This document shows positions 1 to 8,531 of a stretch of DNA of 45,751 bases, in pieces (positions within the stretch are counted from its first letter, which is position 1; every line of letters starts with the position of its first letter). The stretch lies in contig DAOTUD010000052.1 in NCBI GenBank assembly GCA_034437275.1, positions 1 to 45,751 of the forward strand. The letters run 5' to 3'. The position numbers and the translations under genes are program-made. Below the pieces are notes generated by a model that saw nothing but the letters and a program-made list of their open reading frames with translations, searched no databases and was not told the origin of the DNA. The DNA comes from TC-15 sp034437275. Lineage in GTDB: Bacteria > Chloroflexota > Anaerolineae > Aggregatilineales > Aggregatilineaceae.

Positions 1-1
1 C

Positions 2-2677
2 GAGGCGCTGCGCGATATCGCCACCACGCTGAACCGCACGCTCGACCCCGACGAGGTGCTGGAGCGCATCCTGGCCACCATCGGGCGCGTGGTACCGCAC
101 GACGCGGCCAACATCGTGCTGCTGGACGAAAGCGGCGTGCAGCGCATCCTGCGCAGCCGGGGGTATGTCGGGCGGACCAGCAAGCTCGACACGCTGGACG
201 AGAATCTGAGTGTCGTCTTCACCAACGAAAAATTGCTGGCGGTGCTCGATTCGCAGCCTGGCTACCTGGTGCACGACACGCACACCGACCCGCTGTGGAT
301 TCCGCGCGAATCGGACGCCTGGATTCGCTCGCACCTGAGTATGGCCATCCATTTTGAGGGCGATATAATCGGCGTGCTCAACCTGGACAGCGCCGAGCTG
401 GATGCGTTTAGCTGGTCCGATGCCGAACGGTTGCAAGCCTTCGCCGACCAGGCAGCGGTGGCGATCCGCAATGCGCAGGTCTTCGCCGCCGAACGCGACC
501 AGCGCGCCCTGGCCGAAGCGCTGCACGACTCCGCCGCCGCGATCACCAGCACGCTCAACCTGGACGACGTGCTGGAGCGCATCCTGGCCACCATCGGGCG
601 CGTCGTGCCGCACGACGCCGCCAACATCATGCTGCTGGGCGAAAGCGGCGTGCAGCGCATCGTGCGCAGCCAGAGTTACCTTGCGCTCAGCAGCAGCCCC
701 GCCACGCTCGATGAGGACTTGAACGCCGTTTTCACCAACTGCCAGTCGCCGACCAAACTCTATTCGGGCCTGGGATATCTGGTAGACGATGCCCACACCG
801 ATCCGGCCTGGTTTACGCGCGAAGCGGACGCCTGGATTCGCTCGCACCTGGGCGTGGGCATTCGCTTCGAGGGCGAGCTGATCGGCGTGCTCAACCTGGA
901 CAGCGCCCATCCCGGCACGTTCAACTGGGACGACGCGCGCCGCCTGCAAAGCTTCGCCAACCAGGCCGCCATCGCCATCCAGAACGCGCAGCTTTACGAC
1001 GAGCTGGAGCAGCGCGTCGCGGCGCGGACCACCGACCTGAGCGTGCGGAATGCCGTGGCCGAAACACTGAGCAGTTCGCTGGACACGACCGAAATGCTCG
1101 ACGGCGTGCTGCACACCACCGTGCAGCGGCTCGGCGTGCTCGGCGGCGCGATTTACCTGCTGGACCCGGAGTCGGAATCGCTGGGGCTGGCCGCACACGA
1201 GGGGGTCACGCCCGCCACGCTGCGGCTGGTGACCGGCATCGCGCCCGGCAGTACCGACCTGGGCCAGCTTGACCTGCCGGAAGGCGACGCCGTGCCGGAC
1301 ATCCCCCGGCAGACCGGCGTCTCGGCGGTGCTCAGCGTCCCGATCTGGCAGCAGGACCAGATGCAGGGCGTGATCTGGCTGGTGCACGACGAGCCGCGCC
1401 CCTGGCGGTCCGAGGAAACGCGCATGCTGGAGATCATCGGGCGGCAGATCGGGGTTGCGCTGGCGAATGCGCGCCTGTACACGGACGCGGTGCGCGGCGA
1501 AGCCCACCTGCGCACCATCCTGGAGAGCGTGGTCGATGGCATCCTGGTGTTCGACGCAGACGCCACCCTGACCCTGATGAACCCGGCGGCGCGCGCGTTG
1601 TTCGCTTTCTACCCCAACGAGGCCGGCGGCCCACCCCAGGCCGCGCACTATCTGTGGGAGTGGCTCCTGGCCCAGACGCCCGGCGACGCCCCCCCGGCGA
1701 GCATCGAATTTGAACTGCCCGCCGAATCCCTGTTCAGCCGCGAGAACCAGCGCGTGCTGGTCCAATGCGCAGAACAAGACTGCCCCCTCGCCGACCGGGA
1801 CGTTCCCGGCTGGCCGTGCTGGCTGCACCCCGCCAGCGGCTCCGTCGATGCGGCGCAGTGCCCGGTCTACCGCAGCATCCCCCGCCGCACCATCCAGGCC
1901 CACAGCGCCAGCGTGCGCGACGCGGACGGGACGGTGCTGGGGACGGTGTTCGCCTTCAACGACGTGACGCATTACCGCGAACTCGACACGCTCAAGGACC
2001 GTTTCGTCTCGACCGTGTCGCACGAACTGCGCACGCCGCTGTCGGCGATGCTGCTGCAGATCAGCACGCTGCACAAATACTACGCCGGCCTCGACGCCAG
2101 CACGCACCAGAAGATGATCGTCGAAATCTACCAGCAGACCAAAGTGCTGCGCGAACTGATCGAGGACATCCTGCAGCTCTCGCGTTTTGACGCGGATCGC
2201 GCCGTGTTGGAGCGCGAGGCGGTCGATCTGGCAGCGGCCTGTGACGAGGTGCTCACCTCGCTGCGCCCCGTGATCCACGATAAAAACATTCAGGTCACGG
2301 TCGAAAACCCGGACCACCTCCCGGCGGTGTGGGGCGACCGCGCCCAGCTTGGGCGCGCGCTGCGCAACCTGCTGAGCAATGCCGTCAAGTACACGCCGGT
2401 GGGCGGCACGGTCAGCGTGCGGCTGGCCCGGACCGCCCAGGACGTGCAGGTCGTGGTGCAGGATACCGGCATCGGCATCGCGCCCGAAGAACAAGCCTAC
2501 GTGTTCGATCGCTTCTACCGCACTCAGGGCGCGTCGCAGATTGCGGGCGGGACCGGGCTGGGGCTGGCCATCACCCGCGAGATCATGGACCTGCACGGCG
2601 GCTGGGTCGAGCTGCAGAGCACGCCCGGCGAGGGCAGCACCTTCACGCTGCACCTGCCGCTGCCGTCGCCGGCGTAG
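2..2677 (+). CDS. Multi-GAF/PAS sensor histidine kinase, 5'-truncated by the window edge
   Basis: Cytoplasmic-type sensor kinase that would autophosphorylate and pass phosphate to a response regulator. The frame is open from base 2, so the true start lies outside the window; a GTG at 56 is internal to a GAF repeat. Counting from that GTG: GAF 1 (about 1-140), GAF 2 (150-315), GAF 3 (330-485), PAS (490-640), HisKA with phosphoacceptor His656 in SHELRTP, and HATPase with N box near 766 (NLLSNAVKYTP), G1 DTGIGI near 803 and G2 GTGLGLA near 831. GAF 1 and GAF 2 are near copies, both opening with LERILATIGRVVPHDAANI, which points to a recent internal duplication. No membrane segment is seen in the visible part. 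No response regulator is adjacent downstream. The kinase call is certain; the ligand is unknown. Confidence 0.95.
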   Translation, partial: EALRDIATTLNRTLDPDEVLERILATIGRVVPHDAANIVLLDESGVQRILRSRGYVGRTSKLDTLDENLSVVFTNEKLLAVLDSQPGYLVHDTHTDPLWIPRESDAWIRSHLSMAIHFEGDIIGVLNLDSAELDAFSWSDAERLQAFADQAAVAIRNAQVFAAERDQRALAEALHDSAAAITSTLNLDDVLERILATIGRVVPHDAANIMLLGESGVQRIVRSQSYLALSSSPATLDEDLNAVFTNCQSPTKLYSGLGYLVDDAHTDPAWFTREADAWIRSHLGVGIRFEGELIGVLNLDSAHPGTFNWDDARRLQSFANQAAIAIQNAQLYDELEQRVAARTTDLSVRNAVAETLSSSLDTTEMLDGVLHTTVQRLGVLGGAIYLLDPESESLGLAAHEGVTPATLRLVTGIAPGSTDLGQLDLPEGDAVPDIPRQTGVSAVLSVPIWQQDQMQGVIWLVHDEPRPWRSEETRMLEIIGRQIGVALANARLYTDAVRGEAHLRTILESVVDGILVFDADATLTLMNPAARALFAFYPNEAGGPPQAAHYLWEWLLAQTPGDAPPASIEFELPAESLFSRENQRVLVQCAEQDCPLADRDVPGWPCWLHPASGSVDAAQCPVYRSIPRRTIQAHSASVRDADGTVLGTVFAFNDVTHYRELDTLKDRFVSTVSHELRTPLSAMLLQISTLHKYYAGLDASTHQKMIVEIYQQTKVLRELIEDILQLSRFDADRAVLEREAVDLAAACDEVLTSLRPVIHDKNIQVTVENPDHLPAVWGDRAQLGRALRNLLSNAVKYTPVGGTVSVRLARTAQDVQVVVQDTGIGIAPEEQAYVFDRFYRTQGASQIAGGTGLGLAITREIMDLHGGWVELQSTPGEGSTFTLHLPLPSPA

Positions 2678-2746
2678 GCGCACCTCCCCCCGCCAGGGTC
2701 GAATCATTCAAACCGGAATCAAAAGCATTATAGGCGGTATGGTAGC

Positions 2747-2849
2747 TTTACCCCTCCCCCTGGCCCCCTCCCCGCACGCGGAGAGGGGGAAAGCGACACG
2801 CGATCAAAGTCCCTCTCCGTTTACGGGGAGGGATTTAGGGAGGGGTAAA
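2747..2849 (+). repeat. Family-1 miniature palindromic repeat, copy A
   Basis: A 103-bp GC-rich core beginning TTTACCCCTCCCC and ending GGGAGGGGTAAA, so its two ends are inverted repeats. Two internal palindromes lie around CGCACGCGGAGAG and CTCTCCGTTTACGGGGAG. The left flank (TATAGGCGGTATGGTAGC) is a degenerate version of the outer end seen in copies B, E, F and H. It fills most of the 324-bp gap between the kinase and the aldehyde dehydrogenase; nothing else is recognised there. Confidence 0.85.
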
Positions 2850-3001
2850 CCGTTGGTAGAAAAGCCAGAAGCTAGCGTAAGTGGTTTTTCTTCAGTGAGA
2901 ATGATTCAACCCTGCCGCCCCCCGTCCCCGGCTGGTCCCCGGCGCGCCGTCGCGTTATAGTCGTGGGCAGCGCAGCATGGCACGGGAGGTAACATTTCGG
3001 G

Positions 3002-4489
3002 ATGACAGCACAAATCGAAGTCAAGAATCCGGTCACGGGCGCGACGATTGGCCGCGTCCCCAACAGCACCCCCACGCAGGTACGCACCGCCGTCGCGCGC
3101 GCCCGCGCCGCCCAGCCCGGCTGGGAACAGCGCGGCGACCTGGGCCGGGCGCGTTTTCTGCGGCTGTGGGCCGGCGCATTGTGGCGCGAACGTGAGGCGC
3201 TGATCGCCCTCATCCGCTGCGAAACCGGCAAGAACGAAACCGGCGCGTTCCTGGAAATCATCGTGCTGGATAACGTGCTGAACTACTACGCCCACCACGC
3301 CCCGCGTCTGCTCCAACCGCAGCGGCGCGGCACGTTGTTTCTGCTGGTGCAGTACGCGCGCGTGTATTACCAGCCCTACGGGGTGGCGGGGTTCATCACG
3401 CCCTGGAACTACCCCTATCTCAACGCGCTGCTGGACGCGGTCCCGGCGCTGGTGGCGGGCAACACGGTCGTGGTCAAGCCCAGCGAGATCACGCCCTTCA
3501 GCGCCCTGCGTGCCGTCGAACTGGGCTACCGGGCCGGGATTCCACGCGACGCGCTCCAGGTCGTCACCGGCGACGGGCAGACCGGCGCGGCCCTGGTCGA
3601 CGAAGTCGATCACATCTCCGTGACCGGCAGCACCGCCACCGGGCGCGCCGTCGCGCAGCGCGCCGCCCAACGCCTGATCCCCTACAGCCTGGAACTGGGC
3701 GGCAAAGACCCGCTGATCGTGCTGGACGACGTCGATCTCGACGTGGCGGCGACGAGTGTGCTGCAAGGCGCGCTGGAAAACGCCGGGCAGGTGTGCATCA
3801 GCACCGAGCGCGTGTACGTGCTGGACGCGGTGTACGAGCGCTTCATCGACCGCCTGGCACACTACGCGCCGCAGTTGACGGTCGGGCCGGGCGCGGGGCT
3901 GGACGTGCACGTCGGCAGCATGACCAACCCGCGCGAACTCGAACGCTGCGAGGCGCAGATCGCCGACGCGGTCGGCAAGGGCGCGCGCGTGCTGTGCGGC
4001 GGGCAGCGCCGCCCGGACCTGGGGCCGCTGTTCTTCGAGCCGGCGATCCTGGTCGATGTCGATCACAGCATGGACGTGATGCGTGAGGAGACGTTCGGGC
4101 CGCTGGTGCCGGTGATGCGCGTGCGCAGCGCCGACGAGGCGGTGCGGCTGGCCAACGACAGCCAGTACGGGCTGTCCGGCGCGGTCTTCAGCGGCGACCT
4201 GGCGCGCGGCGAACGGTTGGCGCGCCGCATCGACACCGGCGATATCAGCGTCAACCGCACCCAGTTCGTGGTCGGCACCCCGTCGCTGCCCTCCGGTGGA
4301 CGCAAACACAGCGGCGTGGGGCGGCGCGGCGGCCCGGAAGGCTTGCTGCGCTACGTGACGACGCAGGCGGTGCTGGTCGACCGCATGTGGTTCTCCAAAC
4401 CGACGCTGACGCTGCTCGACCCGGCGCTGCTGCGCGTGCTGATGGTGCTGCGGTGGCTGCGGCGCTGGCTGCCGTTCCTGCAGCCGTGA
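3002..4489 (+). CDS. NAD(P)-dependent aldehyde dehydrogenase
   Basis: Oxidises an aldehyde to the carboxylic acid with NAD(P)+. The 495-residue protein has the full ALDH fold: the PWNYP cofactor motif near residue 137, general-base Glu231 in LELGGKDP and nucleophile Cys265 in NAGQVCIS, 34 residues apart as is standard in the family. Late motifs include EETFGPL. The ATG at 3002 follows a GGGAGG ribosome site about 15 bases upstream. The C-terminal 35 residues are unusually hydrophobic and basic (LLRVLMVLRWLRRWLPF), suggesting a membrane-associated tail like that of fatty-aldehyde dehydrogenases; this is inference. Substrate cannot be set from sequence. It stands alone between repeat-filled gaps. 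Confidence 0.95.
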   Translation: MTAQIEVKNPVTGATIGRVPNSTPTQVRTAVARARAAQPGWEQRGDLGRARFLRLWAGALWREREALIALIRCETGKNETGAFLEIIVLDNVLNYYAHHAPRLLQPQRRGTLFLLVQYARVYYQPYGVAGFITPWNYPYLNALLDAVPALVAGNTVVVKPSEITPFSALRAVELGYRAGIPRDALQVVTGDGQTGAALVDEVDHISVTGSTATGRAVAQRAAQRLIPYSLELGGKDPLIVLDDVDLDVAATSVLQGALENAGQVCISTERVYVLDAVYERFIDRLAHYAPQLTVGPGAGLDVHVGSMTNPRELERCEAQIADAVGKGARVLCGGQRRPDLGPLFFEPAILVDVDHSMDVMREETFGPLVPVMRVRSADEAVRLANDSQYGLSGAVFSGDLARGERLARRIDTGDISVNRTQFVVGTPSLPSGGRKHSGVGRRGGPEGLLRYVTTQAVLVDRMWFSKPTLTLLDPALLRVLMVLRWLRRWLPFLQP

Positions 4490-4507
4490 TTGCGGTGTTA
4501 CCGATGC

Positions 4508-4594
4508 GATACTAAAGAAAGGTGGGCCAAATCCTATGACGCCGATCTGCTCGAAGCGGGCGGCCCGCTGCTGGAGGATGCCGCCGCGTTTTGA
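4508..4594 (+). pseudogene. Possible C-terminal gene remnant
   Basis: An open frame without a plausible start reads RWAKSYDADLLEAGGPLL and on to DAAAF, then TGA. Its composition is protein-like, unlike the adjacent repeats. It could be the tail of a deleted gene; I do not recognise the family. Low confidence. Confidence 0.25.
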
Positions 4595-4628
4595 CCGGCT
4601 AGAACGTGTGTGGATTTTTCCCGTAAGT

Positions 4629-4709
4629 TTTACCCCTCCCTAAATCCTGCCCCGTAAACGGAGAGGGACTTGCGCCCCTCCTTTCTCCGCGTGCGGGGAT
4701 AGGGGTAAA
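4629..4709 (-). repeat. Family-1 miniature palindromic repeat, copy B
   Basis: Shorter copy in reverse orientation, from TTTACCCCTCCCTAAATCC to GGGGTAAA. The right flank continues GTGCATAACAGCCTCTA, almost the same as beside copy E, so the element extends past the core to about 4727. Together with the remnant at 4508 and the promoter at 4780 it accounts for the 396-bp gap. Confidence 0.8.
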
Positions 4710-4779
4710 AAGTGCATAACAGCCTCTATACGTGGCTCATCATTTGGGAACGACCAACCCGCCGCGGGGACAGCATTTT

Positions 4780-4808
4780 TTGGTTGATTGCTGCATTTTA
4801 TCTATACT
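4780..4808 (+). promoter_or_regulatory. Candidate sigma-70-type promoter for the ABC-2 transporter operon
   Basis: A -35-like TTGGTT (4780-4785), a 17-base spacer and a -10 TATACT (4803-4808). It lies in the only AT-rich stretch upstream of the ABC genes, leaving a leader of about 70 bases. Confidence 0.5.
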
Positions 4809-4885
4809 CCTGGTGCGATGCGGGGTGAACACTATCATCTCGCGTTTTCGTGTGTCCACCCAGGCAGGAAAGGAATAGTGTGGTA

Positions 4886-5833
4886 ATGACAGCAATCATC
4901 GCGATTCGTGCGCTTAAGAAGCAGTACGATCCGCCGGACGGCGTGCTGGCGGTCAAGGGCATCGACCTGTCGATCCGGCAGGGGGAGATCTTCAGCCTGC
5001 TCGGGCCGAATGGGGCCGGCAAAAGCACCACGATCCACATGATGAGCGGGCTGCTCACGCCGACAGCGGGTGAGGTGACCATCGGCGGGCATTCCATCGC
5101 CGACGACACGCTGGCCGCCAAGCGCCTGATCGGCGTCGTGCCGCAGGAGATCGCGCTCTACCCGACGCTCAGCGCCCGGCAGAATCTCGACTTCTTCGGC
5201 AAGCTCTACGGGCTGCGCGGCGACGAGTTGGAGCAGAGCATCGCGCGCGTGCTGGACTTCACCGGGCTGCGCGAGCGCGCCGACGACCGCATCGAGGAAT
5301 ACAGCGGCGGCATGAAGCGCCGCGTCAACATCGGGATCGGGCTGCTGCACCAGCCCCAGGTGTTGTTCCTGGACGAGCCGACGGTCGGCATCGACCCGCA
5401 GTCCCGGCGCAGCATCCTCGACGCGGTGAAGAACCTCAACGCCGAGGGCATGACCGTGCTCTACACCACGCACTACATGGAGGAAGCCCAGGAACTCTCC
5501 AACCGGGTCGGCATCATCGATCACGGCGAGATCATCGCGCTCGGCACGCAGGACGAACTGACCGAACTGGTCGGCCAGCACGACACGCTGAAGCTGGCCG
5601 TGCAGGATGTGCCGGACAGCGTGACCGGCGCGCTGCAAGCGCTGGACGGCGTGCAGCAGGCGGTGCACGTCGACGGCGAGCTGCGGCTGCTGGCCGAGGA
5701 TGGGCGCACCGTGCTGCCGGATGTGATCCGCATTATCAACGAGGCCGGCGTCCACCTGCAAAGCGTCGAGGTGCAGGAACCCACGCTCGAAAGCGTGTTC
5801 CTCCACCTGACCGGGCGCGCGCTGCGGGATTGA
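4886..5833 (+). CDS. ABC-2 type transporter, ATP-binding protein
   Basis: Cytoplasmic ATPase that powers the two permeases encoded directly downstream. The 315-residue protein shows Walker A GPNGAGKST (residues 40-48), a Q-loop PQEIALYP, signature YSGGMKRR and Walker B VLFLDEPTVGID, followed by the switch His in YTTHYMEEA. The C-terminal 90 residues are the extra domain typical of DrrA/CcmA-like ABC-2 ATPases. ATG 4886 has AGGAAAGGA 11-12 bases upstream; the in-frame GTG at 4880 is an alternative. An upstream GTG at 4850 would add residues before the ribosome site and is less likely. Only 10 bases separate it from the first permease. Substrate unknown (drug, lipid or polysaccharide export). 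Confidence 0.95.
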   Translation: MTAIIAIRALKKQYDPPDGVLAVKGIDLSIRQGEIFSLLGPNGAGKSTTIHMMSGLLTPTAGEVTIGGHSIADDTLAAKRLIGVVPQEIALYPTLSARQNLDFFGKLYGLRGDELEQSIARVLDFTGLRERADDRIEEYSGGMKRRVNIGIGLLHQPQVLFLDEPTVGIDPQSRRSILDAVKNLNAEGMTVLYTTHYMEEAQELSNRVGIIDHGEIIALGTQDELTELVGQHDTLKLAVQDVPDSVTGALQALDGVQQAVHVDGELRLLAEDGRTVLPDVIRIINEAGVHLQSVEVQEPTLESVFLHLTGRALRD

Positions 5834-5843
5834 GGGAGGGCAC

Positions 5844-7178
5844 ATGCTAATCCAAAAACTGTGGGCCATCGCCCGCAAAGACCTGTTCACTACCTTTCAG
5901 GACCGCAACGCGATCCTGATCATGTTCGCCATGCCGCTCGCCATCAGCCTGATCATCGGGCTGGCGCTCGGCACCGGCGGCGATATTTCCATCGACGCGA
6001 TCCCGCTGGCGGTCGCCAACCAGGACGACGGGGCCACCATCGAAGGGCAGACGGTCAACCTCGGCGCGGTGTACGAGCAGGTCCTGCTGGCCGAGGATGA
6101 CGCCGCCGACCCCCGCGCGCAGCAGGTCGCCGCGCTGGTCGATGCGGTGCGCACCACCGATCTCGCCGCCGCGCGCGACGCGGTCGAGGCGGGCGACCTG
6201 GCCGCGTTGATCACCATCCCCGCCGGGTTTTCGCAGGCCGCCTTCGCCGCTGACGGGGCGGGCACCGTGCAGGTGTACTACGACAGCGGGCGCAGCGTCA
6301 GCCCCAGCGTGGTAAGCGCGATCCTGCGCGCCGTGACGAACGGCATCAACACGTCGATCCTGGCCCAGCGCGCCGGACCGGCAGCCCTGGCCGCGATCGG
6401 AGCCGCTGCGGACGCGGACCAGTCCGCCATCGGGCAGGCGCAGGGCGACCTGAGCGCACGCATCACCGCCAGCCAGGACCCCACCGCCGGCGCGGGCGAC
6501 AGCCTGGCCAACCCGATCACGCTGCGCCAGGTGAACCTGCAGGGCGAGACGCGCTCGTTTGACGCACTGCAATACTTCGCCCCGTCGATGGCGATCCTGT
6601 TCCTGACCTTCGCGATGGCCACCGGCGGCACGAGCGTGCTCGACGAGCAGCGCCGCTGGACGCTGCAGCGCATCATCACCACGCCCACGCCGCGCTGGGT
6701 GTTCATGGGCGGCAAGCTGCTGGGCATTTACTTCACCGGCGTGGCGCAGATGGTGGTCCTCATCGGCGCGACCTCGGTCGTGGCGCGCCTGCTGGGTCGC
6801 GAGGGCGCGGTGTGGGGCACCAACTACGCCGGGCTGGCGCTGCTGGTGGCCGTCGTGGTGCTGGCCGCGACCAGCCTCGGCCTGCTGATCGCCGCCGTCT
6901 CCGAAACGCCCGCCCAGGCCTCGACCTACAGCACGGTCGCGCTGTTCCTGCTGGGGATGCTGGGCGGCTCGTTCATCCCCATCGAAGGGCTGCCGGGTTT
7001 CTTAGGCTGGCTGCCCAAGATCACGCTCAACTACTGGGGCATTCAGGGCTTTTTCGACATGGCCTTCTACGAGGCCAGCGTGGCCGATCTCGCCACCAAC
7101 CTGCTGGTGCTGGCCGGGATGGCCGTCGTGTTTTTCGTCATCAGTCTGTGGCGCTTCAGCCGCCGCCTGGATATATAA
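5844..7178 (+). CDS. ABC-2 type transporter permease (first)
   Basis: Integral membrane half of the exporter. The 444-residue protein has one N-terminal membrane segment (about residues 24-45), a large extracytoplasmic domain of about 190 residues rich in Asp and Ala, then five more segments from about residue 245 to the end. This is the 1+5 layout of YhgE/Pip- or DrrB-like ABC-2 permeases. The loop-bearing conserved stretch QRIITTPTPRW lies after the second segment. GAGGG stands just before the ATG. It is in one operon with the ATPase and the second permease (12-base gap), so a heterodimeric permease is likely. Confidence 0.93.
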   Translation: MLIQKLWAIARKDLFTTFQDRNAILIMFAMPLAISLIIGLALGTGGDISIDAIPLAVANQDDGATIEGQTVNLGAVYEQVLLAEDDAADPRAQQVAALVDAVRTTDLAAARDAVEAGDLAALITIPAGFSQAAFAADGAGTVQVYYDSGRSVSPSVVSAILRAVTNGINTSILAQRAGPAALAAIGAAADADQSAIGQAQGDLSARITASQDPTAGAGDSLANPITLRQVNLQGETRSFDALQYFAPSMAILFLTFAMATGGTSVLDEQRRWTLQRIITTPTPRWVFMGGKLLGIYFTGVAQMVVLIGATSVVARLLGREGAVWGTNYAGLALLVAVVVLAATSLGLLIAAVSETPAQASTYSTVALFLLGMLGGSFIPIEGLPGFLGWLPKITLNYWGIQGFFDMAFYEASVADLATNLLVLAGMAVVFFVISLWRFSRRLDI

Positions 7179-7190
7179 GGAGGGTCACCT

Positions 7191-8447
7191 ATGCGCGCTG
7201 TAATTACCATTGCTCTCAACGACCTGCTGATCCAGGCCAAACAGCGGTCCACCTTTATGATCTCGCTGCTGATGCCCGCCGCGATGATGCTGTTGTTGGG
7301 CATCGCGCAGGGCGGCACGGCGGACGGTAACGACGTGGACATTCGCATCGACGTGATCGACGCCGACGGCAGCGATCTGTCGCAAGCGTTGGTCGACGTG
7401 CTGGCCGCGGACGACGACGCCTTCGTGATCTGCCCCTACGACGGCACCGCGCCGGGCGGCTGCGGCCTGCCGGACGACATCGCAGACGACGAGCCCGACA
7501 CATGGCGCGACACCGCCGACGACCGGCTGAAGTACACCGACACCTACGGGGTGTTGATCATCGCGGACGGCTTCGGCGACGCGCTGCGCGACGACCAGCC
7601 GGTCGAACTCCAATTCAAGAACAGCAGCGAACTCTCCGCGCCGATGCTGGCCGAGCAGCAGATCGAGGCGGCGGTGAGTCGCCTGGGTGGCTCGGTGGCG
7701 ATTGCCAACCTGACGGTGGACGTCGCCCGCGAACATTTCGATCTCGACCCGCTGGAACCGGGTGCGGCGTTCGACACCGCCTTCGCGGCGGCAGAACACG
7801 CCTGGACGGGGCAGCCGGTCACCATCGACGAAGGCAGCACCCGCGAGGAGAAAGGGCCGATCGGGTTCAACCAGAGCGGCCCCGGCACGGCGGTGATGTT
7901 CGTGCTGATCCAGATGCTCAACGCCTCGACGCTGCTGGTCTACGAGCGCGAAACCGGCACCTTGCAGCGGCTGTATGTCATGCCGCTGCGGCGCTGGCAG
8001 TCGGTCGGCGGCAAGCTGCTGGGCCAGTACGCCTTTGGCGTGGCGCAGTTCGCGGTGCTGATCGGCATCGGCAGCCTGATGGGCGTCGAGTGGGGCGGCA
8101 ACACGCCGGGCATCGCGCTGCTGGCGCTGGTCTACACGCTGACGTGTGCCGCGCTGGGGCTGGCCCTGGCGACCGTCGTCCGCACCTCGGACCAGGCCAG
8201 CAACATCAGCCTGCTGCTCGGGCTGACGCTCTCGCCGCTGGGCGGGGCGTGGTGGCCGCTGGAGATCGTGCCGGACCTGATGCGCACAGTGGGGCATATC
8301 TCGCCGGTGGCCTGGGCGATGGACGCCTTCCAGGAGATGATGTTCTACAATGGCGGCGTGGTCGACATCCTGCCGATGCTGGGCGTGCTGCTGGCGATGG
8401 CGGTGGTGTTCTTCGGCTTCGGCGTGCTCAAGTTCGAGTACGAATGA
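7191..8447 (+). CDS. ABC-2 type transporter permease (second)
   Basis: A 418-residue paralogue of the preceding gene with the same 1+5 membrane layout: N-terminal segment MISLLMPAAMMLLLGIA, an acidic extracytoplasmic domain (about 45-225) containing a Cys pair (CPYDG and GGCG), and five C-terminal segments. It shares the LQRLYVMPLRRWQSVGGKLL-type loop with the first permease. An AAGGAGGGT ribosome site precedes the ATG. The two permeases probably form a heterodimer driven by one ATPase. Confidence 0.93.
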   Translation: MRAVITIALNDLLIQAKQRSTFMISLLMPAAMMLLLGIAQGGTADGNDVDIRIDVIDADGSDLSQALVDVLAADDDAFVICPYDGTAPGGCGLPDDIADDEPDTWRDTADDRLKYTDTYGVLIIADGFGDALRDDQPVELQFKNSSELSAPMLAEQQIEAAVSRLGGSVAIANLTVDVAREHFDLDPLEPGAAFDTAFAAAEHAWTGQPVTIDEGSTREEKGPIGFNQSGPGTAVMFVLIQMLNASTLLVYERETGTLQRLYVMPLRRWQSVGGKLLGQYAFGVAQFAVLIGIGSLMGVEWGGNTPGIALLALVYTLTCAALGLALATVVRTSDQASNISLLLGLTLSPLGGAWWPLEIVPDLMRTVGHISPVAWAMDAFQEMMFYNGGVVDILPMLGVLLAMAVVFFGFGVLKFEYE

Positions 8448-8531
8448 TCGCCGGTTTTTTGGCAATCCGCCGGACTCTGCCGCATGATCTGGGGGAGACC
8501 GGCCAATCCAACGACCACACACGAGGCGACG

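Noticed and set aside
2906..4309. Long minus-strand frame opposite the aldehyde dehydrogenase
   Set aside because: Third-position GC bias opens the opposite strand; its translation has no recognisable domain and the plus strand encodes an intact ALDH with its catalytic residues.
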